Shown piece by piece: positions 40,460 through 48,898 of a DNA stretch of 64,000 nucleotides. Under the pieces are notes generated by a model. That model was not told the origin of the DNA and searched no databases. It saw nothing but the letters and a program-made list of their open reading frames with translations. Each line of letters opens with the position of its first letter. The stretch's first letter is position 1. Position numbers and translations under genes: made by a program. The stretch is from Virgibacillus dokdonensis (GTDB lineage: Bacteria; Bacillota; Bacilli; Bacillales; Amphibacillaceae), in NCBI RefSeq assembly GCF_900166595.1, contig NZ_LT745763.1, positions 1,850,659-1,914,658 of the forward strand. The letters run 5' to 3'.

Positions 40460-40945
40460 GTTAGTCCTCCTTGGTTCATTTTAAGGGTCCAGTTTTGCTC
40501 AACAGCATTGGACACCTCGTATCATACCAAGGGGGCATTTTTTGTTCAATCCTCATTTTGCTTTATTACAGGAATGCTTCCCTATAATGCAAAAAAACAG
40601 TGTCTAAAAGCGCTGGCTCCCCATTAATAATTAAAATTATCGTTAATTCAACGCATATATGAAAACAAAAATCATTTCCATCTATATCATTTAACATTTA
40701 GGTCGATTAAATTTCCTCAGCCTTATTTCTACAAATTATTCCATTAAACCCAAATTTTAAGTATGTATTATTTGTTACTATAAACAGTTCGCTTTTTCTA
40801 GTATACAGGTTGGAAAAACAGTGCTTAGTCCCAATTGTAAATTTACTGTTAAGAATACTTATAACACCTTTACAAAAACTTTATATATAATTAATATTGG
40901 TATGGTGCGACAAGATTCAACAAGATGGAAGGGTAGGTATAGATT
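40460..40945. other. Region between IS110 and the Na/Pi cotransporter
   Basis: The first ~190 bp belong to the IS110 upstream end (on the reverse strand, leader of the transposase). The rest is AT-rich and carries the cotransporter promoter with PhoP-box-like repeats. Confidence 0.5.
40858..40897 (+). promoter_or_regulatory. Na/Pi cotransporter promoter with PhoP-box-like repeats
   Basis: CTTATA (40858-40863), TTTACA (40869-40874) and TTTATA (40880-40885) recur at exact 11-bp steps, the spacing of PhoP TT(A/C/T)ACA boxes. TTTACA can also be the -35 box of a promoter with TAATAT (40892-40897) 17 bp away. The match is partial, so Pho control is a hypothesis. Confidence 0.45.
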
Positions 40946-42571
40946 TTGGAAATTGATATTCAAAAACTTATATTTGAATTTATCGGTGGGCTAGGTATTT
41001 TCCTTTTAGGTATTAAATATATGGGAGAAGGGCTTCAAAAATCTGCTGGTGATCGGTTGCGAGATATTTTGGATAAATTTACCAGCAATCCGTTTATGGG
41101 GGTCCTCGCTGGAATTATCGTTACTATTTTAATACAGAGTAGCTCAGGCACGACTGTCTTAACGGTAGGTCTTGTAAATGCTGGCTTTATGACGTTAAGA
41201 CAAGCTATTGGCGTCATAATGGGTGCCAATATTGGTACCACGGTGACGGCCTTCATTATTGGAATTGACATAGGGGCCTATGCTTTACCAATCATTGCAG
41301 TTGGTTGTTTTCTTATATTTTTCTTTAAAAACCAAAAAACAAACGCGGTTGGACAAGCTGTGTTTGGCTTTGGTGCTTTGTTCTTTGGTTTAGAGCTAAT
41401 GAGTAATGGAATGAAACCTTTACGCAGCTTAGAGGCCTTTCAAGAATTAACATTAAGTATGAGTGATACCCCAATTCTAGGAGTTGTTATTGGTACTGTA
41501 TTTACTTTAATTGTTCAAAGCTCTAGTGCAACTATTGGAATATTACAAGGCTTATTCTCTGAAGGAGCAATGGATTTAAAGGCTGCTATACCTGTATTGT
41601 TTGGAGATAATTTAGGTACAACAATTACTGCTATCTTAGCTTCACTAGGAGCAACAGTTGCAGCAAAGCGTGCTGCGTTAACACATGTTATTTTTAACCT
41701 TATTGGAGCGACCGTTTTTCTAATTATTCTTGATTTGTTTACAGTCTTTGCTGGATTTTTACAGGATCAATTTGCACTAAGTCCAGAAATGACCATAGCG
41801 TTTGCTCATGGAAGCTTTAATATAACGAATACCATTATGCAATTTCCGTTTATTGGTGCTTTGGCTTGGATAGTAACGAAAATGGTTCCTGGTGAAGACT
41901 CCATCATTGAATATAAACCACAACATTTGGATCCCATTTTTATACAGCAATCTTCTTCATTAGCATTAGATCAAGCAAAATCAGAGCTTGTGCGCATGGG
42001 AGAGTATGCTTATAAAGGTTTGGAAGAAACCAATAAATATTTAAATACACATTTAATAAAACATGCTGAAATGGCGATGCAAATTGAAGGCGCCCTTAAT
42101 AATTTAGATCGAAAAATAACCAATTATTTGATAAGTTTGTCGAAAGAATCGCTTTCAGAGTTGGAAAGTGCTAAACATTCAACATTATTGGATTCCGTAC
42201 GAGATGTGGAACGAATTGGGGATCATTTTGAAAACATTGTTGAACTTATCGACTATAAAATTTCCAATAAAGTACACCTAACAGATGGTGCAAAAGAAGA
42301 TTTAAATGAAATGTTTGAATTAACTATATCTACCGTAAAACAAGCGATTGAATCATTGGAAAATATGAATCGAGAAGAAGCCCTTTCTGTAATACAAAAA
42401 GAAGATCAAATAGATAAGATGGAAAGGAATTTCCGCAAACGCCATATTATACGTATGAATGAAGGTACCTGTAGCGGATCTGGTGGTATTGTGTTTGTAG
42501 ATATCCTTAGTAATTTAGAACGAATTGGGGATCATGCAGTTAATATAGCAGAAGACGTTTTAGGAGAATAG
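40946..42571 (+). CDS. Na/Pi cotransporter with C-terminal PhoU-like domain
   Basis: The 541-residue protein is a bacterial type II Na+/phosphate cotransporter. Two inverted repeats each hold the QSSS signature (residues 64-67, QSSSGTT; 191-194, QSSSAT) among about nine membrane helices (1-310). The C-terminal part (about 335-541) is a PhoU-like helical domain with two repeats (RDVERIGDHFENI, SNLERIGDHAVNI). TTG 40946 follows AAGGGTAGG. With no Pst transporter in the window, it may be a main phosphate importer. Confidence 0.92.
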   Translation: MEIDIQKLIFEFIGGLGIFLLGIKYMGEGLQKSAGDRLRDILDKFTSNPFMGVLAGIIVTILIQSSSGTTVLTVGLVNAGFMTLRQAIGVIMGANIGTTVTAFIIGIDIGAYALPIIAVGCFLIFFFKNQKTNAVGQAVFGFGALFFGLELMSNGMKPLRSLEAFQELTLSMSDTPILGVVIGTVFTLIVQSSSATIGILQGLFSEGAMDLKAAIPVLFGDNLGTTITAILASLGATVAAKRAALTHVIFNLIGATVFLIILDLFTVFAGFLQDQFALSPEMTIAFAHGSFNITNTIMQFPFIGALAWIVTKMVPGEDSIIEYKPQHLDPIFIQQSSSLALDQAKSELVRMGEYAYKGLEETNKYLNTHLIKHAEMAMQIEGALNNLDRKITNYLISLSKESLSELESAKHSTLLDSVRDVERIGDHFENIVELIDYKISNKVHLTDGAKEDLNEMFELTISTVKQAIESLENMNREEALSVIQKEDQIDKMERNFRKRHIIRMNEGTCSGSGGIVFVDILSNLERIGDHAVNIAEDVLGE

Positions 42572-42578
42572 CTTTTTT

Positions 42579-42616
42579 AAACAGCCTCGACCTTAGTTAA
42601 GATCGAGGCTGTTTAT
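42579..42616 (+). terminator. Terminator after the Na/Pi cotransporter
   Basis: AACAGCCTCGA (42580-42590) pairs with TCGAGGCTGTT (42603-42613); inner CTT/AAG extends the stem; TTTA follows. Confidence 0.85.
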
Positions 42617-43013
42617 GCGCATCCCTGGTCTAAACGCTACTGATGTTGTGATTTAAAGGTCCTTAAATGATTAACGCTTATTGTCTAGGCGTTTCCTATA
42701 GCTAAAAACATAGGTCGAATTTTCTGAAGTGAGGGGCTTGCAGTGCTTTAGATGTCGTATAAATGGAATGTTTTATCCATAGTGTATATATTTCTATATA
42801 GGAAAATAGAATATTTGAACTTTAATTTTAGTATTGCATTTATATCCAAATAATGCTATAGTTAATATTGTCGTTTTAAGAGATGTCATTAATACATATA
42901 CATAGTTTTTAATAGGAATAAAATTTCTTTAAAAAAAAGATTGACAAAACTTGTCGAAAGTGGTAAATTATATCTTGTCGCTATAATAAGTAACAACGTT
43001 ATAGCCTTTCTGT
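42617..43013. other. Intergenic region before the tRNA cluster
   Basis: No gene is seen. A TTGACA box at 42941-42946 with TAAATT at 42964-42969 (17-bp spacing) is the probable tRNA operon promoter. Confidence 0.5.
42941..42969 (+). promoter_or_regulatory. tRNA cluster promoter
   Basis: A consensus -35 TTGACA (42941-42946) and a weak -10 TAAATT (42964-42969) 17 bp apart, 45 bp before the first tRNA gene. A better TATAAT at 42982 has no well-spaced -35. Confidence 0.55.
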
Positions 43014-43088
43014 TCCACAGTAGCTCAGTGGTAGAGCAATCGGCTGTTAACCGATCGGTCGTAGGTTCGAATCCTACCTGTGGAGCCA
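43014..43088 (+). tRNA. tRNA-Asn (GTT)
   Basis: Acceptor TCCACAG pairs with CTGTGGA, the anticodon loop is CTGTTAA, the T-loop is TTCGAAT, and the discriminator is G with CCA encoded. First gene of six in the cluster. Confidence 0.97.
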
Positions 43089-43092
43089 ATTT

Positions 43093-43166
43093 GGCGGTGT
43101 AGCTCAGCTGGCGAGAGCGTACGGTTCATACCCGTGAGGTCGGGGGTTCGATCCCCTCCGCCGCCA
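43093..43166 (+). tRNA. tRNA-Met (CAT), elongator
   Basis: Acceptor GGCGGTG pairs with CGCCGCC (one G-T pair); anticodon loop TTCATAC; paired first base, so not the initiator. Closely like B. subtilis elongator tRNA-Met. CCA is not encoded: the discriminator A is followed by CTTTTG. Confidence 0.95.
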
Positions 43167-43185
43167 CTTTTGTTTAAATACGTAC

Positions 43186-43262
43186 GGCGGTCGTGGCGAA
43201 GTGGTAAACGCACCGGATTGTGGCTCCGGCATACGTGGGTTCGATCCCCACCGGTCGCCCCA
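43186..43262 (+). tRNA. tRNA-His (GTG)
   Basis: Anticodon loop TTGTGGC. G at 43186 is the extra G(-1) typical of tRNA-His, opposite the discriminator C; CCA is encoded at 43260-43262. Acceptor GCGGTCG pairs with CGGTCGC including two G-T pairs. Confidence 0.95.
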
Positions 43263-43275
43263 TAATGAAAGAATT

Positions 43276-43352
43276 GGACCCTTAGCTCAGTTGGTTAGAG
43301 CTATCGGCTCATAACCGATCGGTCGCAGGTTCGAGTCCTGCAGGGTCCACCA
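43276..43352 (+). tRNA. tRNA with CAT anticodon, likely tRNA-Ile2
   Basis: Acceptor GGACCCT pairs with AGGGTCC; anticodon loop CTCATAA; CCA encoded. The sequence resembles bacterial tRNA-Ile2, whose C34 is converted to lysidine by TilS to read AUA, rather than initiator tRNA-Met, because base pair 1-72 is G-C and the anticodon stem lacks three consecutive G-C pairs of the initiator. Identity as Ile2 is inferred. Confidence 0.85.
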
Positions 43353-43366
43353 TTATTTATTGGTTT

Positions 43367-43459
43367 GGAGGTATACCCAAGTCTGGCTGAAGGGATCGGT
43401 CTTGAAAACCGACAGGGGTGTAACAGCCCGCGGGGGTTCGAATCCCTCTACCTCCTCCA
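43367..43459 (+). tRNA. tRNA-Ser (TGA)
   Basis: A class II tRNA with long variable arm (CAGGGGTGTAACAGCCCGC region), anticodon loop CTTGAAA, acceptor GGAGGTA with TACCTCC and CCA at 43457-43459. The discriminator base is T (43456), where Bacillus and E. coli serine tRNAs have G. Confidence 0.95.
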
Positions 43460-43496
43460 TATATAACAATAGGAAAGCAAAACAATTTAATATGTT

Positions 43497-43572
43497 GGCT
43501 CGGTAGCTCAGTCGGTAGAGCAAGGGACTGAAAATCCCTGTGTCGGCGGTTCGATTCCGTCCCGAGCCACCA
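43497..43572 (+). tRNA. tRNA-Phe (GAA)
   Basis: Acceptor GGCTCGG with CCGAGCC, anticodon loop CTGAAAA, discriminator A, CCA encoded (43570-43572). Last tRNA in the cluster. Confidence 0.97.
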
Positions 43573-43579
43573 TCTTAGA

Positions 43580-43602
43580 ACAAGCACTGGCTTGTTTTTT
43601 TG
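43580..43602 (+). terminator. Terminator of the tRNA cluster
   Basis: ACAAGC (43580-43585), loop ACTG, GCTTGT (43590-43595), then a run of T. Confidence 0.85.
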
Positions 43603-43613
43603 TGTTTTTATTT

Positions 43614-43687
43614 TATACGATAGGAAAAGATTTTTTTATTATATAGTATGAGTAAGACAAGCTTTTGTCATGCCAGGTTTTTTTAAT
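43614..43687 (+). repeat. Family A repeat, degenerate copy 8
   Basis: A 74-bp shortened copy: TACGATAGGAAAAGA, then TATATAGTATGAGTAAGAC, then GCCAGG and TTTTTTTAAT. Left and right ends match; the central stems are eroded. It lies between the tRNA terminator and sodA. Confidence 0.6.
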
Positions 43688-43809
43688 GATGTTCATATGG
43701 TAAATAAATGCATATAATTTGCAACTAATTAAAAGCTTTGATACCCTTTGAATTAAAGGGTGAATATTCGATCCTTTTAAAACAAAATGGATATGAGGAG
43801 GAAGTATTA

Positions 43810-44421
43810 ATGGCTACATTTGAATTACCTGAACTACCATATGCTTACGATGCACTTGAGCCTACGATTGACAAGGAGACTATGAACATTCACCATACGA
43901 AGCATCATAACACGTATGTTACTAAATTAAATAGTGCTTTGGAAGGGCATGCTGAGCTTCAAAACAAATCACTACAAGATTTGATTAGCAATTTAGATGC
44001 TGTACCAGAAAACATTCGTACAGCAGTTAGAAATAATGGTGGTGGACATGCTAACCACAGTCTTTTTTGGAAGGTTCTTTCACCAAACGGTGGCGGCGAA
44101 CCAACTGGTGAACTTGCTACAAAAATAGATGAAGCGTTTGGTAGCTTTGATAAGTTCAAAGAGCAATTTGAAAGCGCGGCAGCTGGCCGCTTTGGATCAG
44201 GTTGGGCTTGGTTAGTACTTCATAACGGAAATCTTGAAATTATGAGTACTCCTAACCAAGACTCTCCATTAATGGAAGGTAAAACGCCAATTTTTGGTGT
44301 AGATGTTTGGGAACATGCATATTACCTAAAATATCAAAACAGACGTCCTGAATATCTTTCATCCATTTGGAATGTTGTTAATTGGGATGAAGTAGCTAAA
44401 AACTATAACGAGGCTAAGTAA
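43810..44421 (+). CDS. sodA: Superoxide dismutase (Mn) SodA
   Basis: The 203-residue Mn/Fe superoxide dismutase shows [15 protein letters not shown] (first ligand histidine), [11 protein letters not shown] (second), and [15 protein letters not shown] (Asp and His ligands). GSGWAWLV and the spacing are typical of manganese forms. ATG 43810 follows GAGGAGGAAG; in-frame upstream codons from 43738 have no site. It is followed by its own terminator and then yqgE, as in B. subtilis. Confidence 0.97.
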   Translation: MATFELPELPYAYDALEPTIDKETMNIHHTKHHNTYVTKLNSALEGHAELQNKSLQDLISNLDAVPENIRTAVRNNGGGHANHSLFWKVLSPNGGGEPTGELATKIDEAFGSFDKFKEQFESAAAGRFGSGWAWLVLHNGNLEIMSTPNQDSPLMEGKTPIFGVDVWEHAYYLKYQNRRPEYLSSIWNVVNWDEVAKNYNEAK

Positions 44422-44431
44422 AAATAGTTTA

Positions 44432-44462
44432 AAAAAGCATGTGTGAATTCACATGCTTTTTT
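44432..44462 (+). terminator. Terminator after sodA
   Basis: AAAAGCATGTG (44433-44443) pairs with CACATGCTTTT (44450-44460), loop TGAATT, then TTT. Confidence 0.9.
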
Positions 44463-44469
44463 AATATCT

Positions 44470-44649
44470 AGAAAATATAAAATGATGTGCTTGTGGGGAA
44501 CGAAATAACCGAATAGTCACGTCCAGCTTTATCGCGCAGCAATAAGTCATCATTGGTCGGGTTCGTCACCTCACGTGATTCCTTTATCTTCGTTGCTTTG
44601 TTCCATTCGTTACGTTGCTATATGGATATGGGGAATTGCGCCTTTGTTT
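44470..44649 (-). repeat. Family B repeat, copy 3 (reverse)
   Basis: Read on the reverse strand it begins AAAACAAAGGCGC, continues TAGCAACGTAACGAATGGAAC, GATAAAGGAATCA, TGATGACTTAT, GCTGGACGTGACTA and ends CCCCACAAGCACATC, then TTTTATATTTTCT. These blocks occur in the same order at 49571-49856. A family A repeat abuts it. Confidence 0.85.
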
Positions 44650-44727
44650 TACTGTAGGAAAGTATATACGAGTTTAAAGGTTTATAGCAGCTCGTCATAA
44701 GACTGGACGACAGCCACATTTTTCTAA
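44650..44727 (+). repeat. Family A intergenic repeat, copy 4
   Basis: A 78-bp copy: TACTGTAGGAAAGTATATA, AGTTTAAAGGTTTATAG, then GACTGGACGACAGCCACA and TTTTTCTAA. About 20 bp that hold TATAAGC and the central GGCG stem are deleted. Confidence 0.85.
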
Positions 44728-44978
44728 TTGCACTTATAGAAATTTATCCTATGGCATGAGCTTTTTAAAAAATGGGGGAGGAAACCTTATAACCACCGTT
44801 AGCGACCGCTAGTAAGATCACATCATAATTAGCCACGTTTAACGTCAACGAATTCTTTCCAATAGAATGATTACTTCTATTCTTCTTGTTAGGCTGCTAT
44901 TTTTGTAATCCATGGGTATTTGTATATCTGTTCCTTATTTGCTCAAACTAGTAGTAAGAATAAAAAGGGGAATCAGAC
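44728..44978. other. Intergenic region before yqgE
   Basis: No gene and no repeat that I recognise. A short GTTAGCGACCGCTA inverted motif near 44800 is weak. The ribosome-binding region of yqgE, AAAAGGGG, is at 44963-44970. Confidence 0.4.
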
Positions 44979-46250
44979 ATGCAGAAAAGCCGCTTTTTTT
45001 ATTTTGGTAATACAAATATGAATAAGGATTTTATCTTTTTGCTTGTTATTGGCGGTTTATATTCATTAGGGCTATTTTTGTCCAATACGTTTGTAAACAT
45101 TTACCTATGGAAGCAGTCGGGAGATTATGTAACAATCGCTGTATATAATTTAGCTATTTACATTTTTCAACCAATTACCTTTATTATTGCTGGTAGATTA
45201 GCTAAAAAAGTGGACAGAGTAATTGTGTTACGACTAGGAGTAACTTTTCTATCGTTATTCTTTCTAAATGTTCTTTTAATAGGTGATAAAGCTTCCTATT
45301 TTAACTTTCTTTTAGGTGGTTTGCTCGGTATAGGGTATGGGTTCTATTGGCTAGCGTTTAATGTATTGACTTTTGAAATTACTGAACCAGATACAAGAGA
45401 TTTTTTTAATGGTTTTTTAGGAGTGTTACAATCATTTAGTGGTATGGTAGGTCCTTTATTAGCAGGTTTTATTATCGCTAGAATGGAAGCGAATATTGGC
45501 TATACCATTATATTTACTATTTCTTTTATCATGTTCATTTGTGCTGTAGTCATTAGTTTTTTTTTAAAGCCGCGAAAAGCAGAAGGCGATTTTTATTTTC
45601 GTCGTGTGCTAACAGAACGTTCCCATAATAAAAACTGGAAAAGAATTCAAAATGCCCACATCTTTCAAGGGCTTCGCGAAGGAATATTTGCGTTTATTAT
45701 TGCGATTTGGGTGTTTTTAATTACCCAAAGTGAGTTTGCTTTAGGGATGTTTAATTTAGTTTTTTCTGGTCTTTCACTCGTGTTTTATTTTATTGGAACA
45801 AAATTTATTAAGCCCTCTATGCGAAAAAAATCAATCTTACTTGGCAGTCTAATCTTATACTTTGCCATTGCTTTAATTATTTTTGACATTAGCTACGCAC
45901 AATTGTTAATTTATGCTGTATTTATTGGGATTGCCTATCCTATTATTATGATTCCATATGTTTCCTTAACATATGATGTTATTGGGAAAGCTTGGAAGGC
46001 GAAGGAATATCGTGTGGAATACATTGTTGTACGTGAGTTATTCGTGAATATTGGTCGGGTTACATCCATTTCTGTTTTTTTACTAGCGATTACCTTTTTA
46101 CAAGCTGAGATAATAATTCCCTATTTATTGGCTCTTTTTGGCGCAGGGCATATTTTCATCTATTTGTTTGTGAAAAAAATTTACTTGGAAAGTAATATGG
46201 AAAAACAAGTTTTTATAAAAGATCAGTTTACAAATGAAAAAAATCGTTAG
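44979..46250 (+). CDS. yqgE: Major facilitator superfamily protein YqgE
   Basis: The 423-residue integral membrane protein has about 12 transmembrane helices in two halves, with a cytosolic middle loop (about residues 195-225) and the MFS-like basic loop GRLAKKVDRVIVLRLG. Substrate unknown. ATG 44979 follows AAAAGGGGAATCAG. Its place between sodA and pbpA equals yqgE of B. subtilis, which supports the name. Confidence 0.88.
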   Translation: MQKSRFFYFGNTNMNKDFIFLLVIGGLYSLGLFLSNTFVNIYLWKQSGDYVTIAVYNLAIYIFQPITFIIAGRLAKKVDRVIVLRLGVTFLSLFFLNVLLIGDKASYFNFLLGGLLGIGYGFYWLAFNVLTFEITEPDTRDFFNGFLGVLQSFSGMVGPLLAGFIIARMEANIGYTIIFTISFIMFICAVVISFFLKPRKAEGDFYFRRVLTERSHNKNWKRIQNAHIFQGLREGIFAFIIAIWVFLITQSEFALGMFNLVFSGLSLVFYFIGTKFIKPSMRKKSILLGSLILYFAIALIIFDISYAQLLIYAVFIGIAYPIIMIPYVSLTYDVIGKAWKAKEYRVEYIVVRELFVNIGRVTSISVFLLAITFLQAEIIIPYLLALFGAGHIFIYLFVKKIYLESNMEKQVFIKDQFTNEKNR

Positions 46251-46426
46251 TAAATTGGATTGTGCTTAAAATGTAATTTTTTTACTTTCAACACGGTTGT
46301 TAAGTAAGACAAATTTTCTAATATTGGATGAGTGACTTTAAAAATTGAAAAATAGGTGAAATATATAGCATGAAAATGATATAATGAATACTGCTTAATA
46401 AACATGTAGATCTTGGGGGAGAAACA

Positions 46427-48493
46427 ATGAACAAAAAGAAGAAAAAAGCGCAACTTCCCTTTCGTATAAACCTATTGTTTTTTATCATTTTTCTAATGTT
46501 TGCAGGGCTAATATTGCAGTTAGGAGTTGTGCAAATATTAAACGGAGAGGAATTTCAAGAAGAAATTGAGCGTACTGTAAAAGATACAACGAAGGTTCCT
46601 GTCCCTAGGGGAAAGATTTATGATAGCAAACATCAAGTCATTGTCGATAATAAACCACTCTATTCCATTACGTACACCCCGCCCAAAGGGGTACAAGCTG
46701 AAGATCGCTTAGAAGTAGCAGAAAAACTTGCCAAGTATATTTCTATGGATAGTGATGGTGTAACAGAGCGCAATAAAAAGGAATATTGGTACTTGAAAAA
46801 TAAAGAAATGGCAGATAAACGTTTAAAAGAAGAAGAAGCTGCTGAATTAGACAATGCGGAACAATACAACACTATTTTGGACAGAATTACGGAAGAGGAA
46901 ATATCTGGTTTTTCTAAACAAGAATTAGAAGTAATTGCAATTAAAACGGAGTTAGATAAAGCTTATTCACTAACGCCGCAAATTGTAAAAAACGAAGATG
47001 TCACTGCGGAAGAATATGCTCAAGTTTCTGAGCATTTAGCGGAACTTCCTGGTATTAATGCGACTACAGATTGGAATAGAGACTACCCATTTAATGATAC
47101 AATGAGAAGTTTGCTTGGATCGATAACATCGCAAGAACAAGGGATACCTGCGGATAAAGAAGAGAACTTTCTAACGAAAGGATACAGCAGGAATGATCGT
47201 GTAGGTAAAAGCGGTTTAGAAGAATATTATGAAGATGTACTTCGTGGTCGTAAAGAACAAATTCAATATACAACCACAAAGTCTGGGGATGTAGTGGATA
47301 GCAATACCGTAGTGGAAGGTAGACGTGGAAAAGATCTAGTGTTAACTATGGATATCGATTTCCAAGAAAAAGTCGATAAAATTGTACGAGAAGAGTTGAA
47401 AACTGCAGTTCAAAAACATCCTTATGAGAACAGGTATTTAAAAGATGCGCTAGCAGTAGTAATGAATCCTAAAACGGGCGAAATATTAGCTGTAAGCGGT
47501 CAAACAAGAGATGGTAATGACTATAAGGATGCAACGATTAAAACACTTTATGATGCACATCGTCCAGGGTCAGTTGTAAAAGGGGCAACGGTACTAGCTG
47601 GTTTAGAGTCAGGTGTCATATCTCCGGGGCAGCGTTTTAATGATTCACCGTTAAAAATTAAAGGGACACCACAAAAGGGGTCTTATAGAAGTTTAGGTTC
47701 AGTCAATGATATCGATGCGTTGAAAAAATCATCCAACGTATATATGTTTTACATTGGGTTAAAAATGGGAGGCGAAAATCGATATCCTTTCCCAAACAAC
47801 TCAAAAGCAGCATTTGATCCAGCAGCTTGGCAAGAAATGCGCAATTACTTTCAACAGTTTGGACTAGGAGTCAGAACGGGTATTGATTTTCCATATGAAA
47901 GTATCGGGTATGAAGGACCTAAAATGTCTAACGCAGGGCTTTTAATGGACCAAGCTATTGGACAGTATGATACGTATACAACGATGCAGCTGGCGCAGTA
48001 TGTCTCCACAATTGCTAATAATGGTTACCGGACACAGCCGCATTTCTTAAAGGAAATACGGGAACCGAGTAGATCGGATAAGCAATTAGGGGGTGTATAT
48101 CGTAGTGAAAATACAAAAGTGTTAAACCAAATTCAAATGGACCAATCCTATATTGAGCGCGTTCAAGAAGGATTTCGTCAAGCTTTTCAAGAACAAGGGG
48201 GAACAGTATATTCTTTCGGTAGTTCCAAGGATTACAAACCGGCGGGAAAATCTGGTACAGCACAAAATGAGATTTATGAAGATGGTGAGTTGGTTGCTGA
48301 AACAGAGAACCTCTCCTTAATAGGTTATGCACCTTATGATGATCCAGAAATTGCTCTTGCGGTAATGGTTCCCAATACAGGGCTAGGCAATGGTTATCGG
48401 ATTAACTATGAGATTGGTTTTAAAATAATGGATGCATATTTTAATGCGCAGAAAGATAACAACAAAGATGACAAAGAACAAGAAGATGAATAG
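46427..48493 (+). CDS. pbpA: Penicillin-binding protein 2A-type transpeptidase PbpA
   Basis: A class B PBP that crosslinks peptidoglycan during cell elongation. The 688-residue protein has an N-terminal transmembrane anchor (about residues 12-35), a dimerisation domain (PRGKIYDSKHQVIVDN) and a transpeptidase domain with SxxK (GSVVKGAT), SxN (KSSNVY) and KSGT (GKSGTAQN). ATG 46427 follows TGGGGGAG. In B. subtilis pbpA directly precedes the pst operon; here phoU follows instead. Confidence 0.95.
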   Translation: MNKKKKKAQLPFRINLLFFIIFLMFAGLILQLGVVQILNGEEFQEEIERTVKDTTKVPVPRGKIYDSKHQVIVDNKPLYSITYTPPKGVQAEDRLEVAEKLAKYISMDSDGVTERNKKEYWYLKNKEMADKRLKEEEAAELDNAEQYNTILDRITEEEISGFSKQELEVIAIKTELDKAYSLTPQIVKNEDVTAEEYAQVSEHLAELPGINATTDWNRDYPFNDTMRSLLGSITSQEQGIPADKEENFLTKGYSRNDRVGKSGLEEYYEDVLRGRKEQIQYTTTKSGDVVDSNTVVEGRRGKDLVLTMDIDFQEKVDKIVREELKTAVQKHPYENRYLKDALAVVMNPKTGEILAVSGQTRDGNDYKDATIKTLYDAHRPGSVVKGATVLAGLESGVISPGQRFNDSPLKIKGTPQKGSYRSLGSVNDIDALKKSSNVYMFYIGLKMGGENRYPFPNNSKAAFDPAAWQEMRNYFQQFGLGVRTGIDFPYESIGYEGPKMSNAGLLMDQAIGQYDTYTTMQLAQYVSTIANNGYRTQPHFLKEIREPSRSDKQLGGVYRSENTKVLNQIQMDQSYIERVQEGFRQAFQEQGGTVYSFGSSKDYKPAGKSGTAQNEIYEDGELVAETENLSLIGYAPYDDPEIALAVMVPNTGLGNGYRINYEIGFKIMDAYFNAQKDNNKDDKEQEDE

Positions 48494-48501
48494 AAAAATA
48501 G

Positions 48502-48531
48502 CGTACAGATATATTTCTGTACGTTTTTTTT
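48502..48531 (+). terminator. Terminator after pbpA
   Basis: CGTACAG (48502-48508) pairs with CTGTACG (48517-48523), followed by eight T. Confidence 0.9.
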
Positions 48532-48617
48532 GTGAGCTAAAAAAGGCTCGTATTTAGTAGAGTGGCGTTATCTACTTGTGCAAAAGGTGTTTTATATCGA
48601 ATATAAAGTACTGTTAG

Positions 48618-48740
48618 ATTCTTCCACTTTATGAATAAGAGATGTGGTCTGAACAATTCGGGAGATAACAGCACCTAAATCCCAATTTGTTCAGAGGACT
48701 CTAGTTCATACCCTTGGGCTACTAACAATAAGTGGAGAAT
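48618..48740 (+). ncRNA. Candidate structured RNA upstream of phoU
   Basis: Outer arms ATTCTTCCACTT (48618-48629) and AAGTGGAGAAT (48730-48740) pair over 11 bp with one bulge. Inside, TCTGAACAA (48648-48656) pairs with TTGTTCAGA (about 48687-48695). A short CCC/GGG pair may form a third arm. The shape resembles a multi-branched regulatory RNA, but it matches no class I can name and the strand is a guess. Confidence 0.4.
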
Positions 48741-48803
48741 AAAGAATACCCCCCCGCTAATTATAAATTCACTTTATATGGAATGATTGATGAAGGTCAT
48801 GTA

Positions 48804-48831
48804 TTAACATAAAATTTACAAAAAATTAACG
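48804..48831 (+). promoter_or_regulatory. PhoP-box-like array upstream of phoU
   Basis: TTAACA (48804-48809), TTTACA (48815-48820) and TTAACG (48826-48831) occur at exact 11-bp intervals, the known spacing for PhoP-dimer binding in B. subtilis Pho promoters. A TATGAT at 48863-48868 may be the -10 box. Induction at low phosphate is predicted. Confidence 0.7.
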
Positions 48832-48898
48832 GTGCATCAATATTAAGTACATACTGTTTTGCTATGATGGTAGCACGTGAATAAAAAGGAGGTATTTT

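Larger units (their letters stand above)
38831..40647 (-). mobile_element. IS110-family insertion element
   Basis: The element includes the transposase at 39176-40459, about 290 bp of downstream and about 160 bp of upstream non-coding DNA. A 10-bp inverted repeat ATTAACGATA (38831-38840) and TATCGTTAAT (40638-40647) brackets it; whether this marks the ends is uncertain since IS110 elements often lack terminal repeats. Inserted between a family A repeat and the Na/Pi cotransporter gene. Confidence 0.7.
48532..48898. other. Intergenic region pbpA-phoU
   Basis: It holds a candidate folded RNA (48618-48740) and a PhoP-box-like array (48804-48831) with a possible -10 TATGAT at 48863-48868. No open frame of note. 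Confidence 0.6.

Noticed and set aside
43014..43572. rRNA genes with the tRNA cluster
   Set aside because: No 5S, 16S or 23S sequence is seen on either side; the cluster stands alone with its own promoter and terminator.
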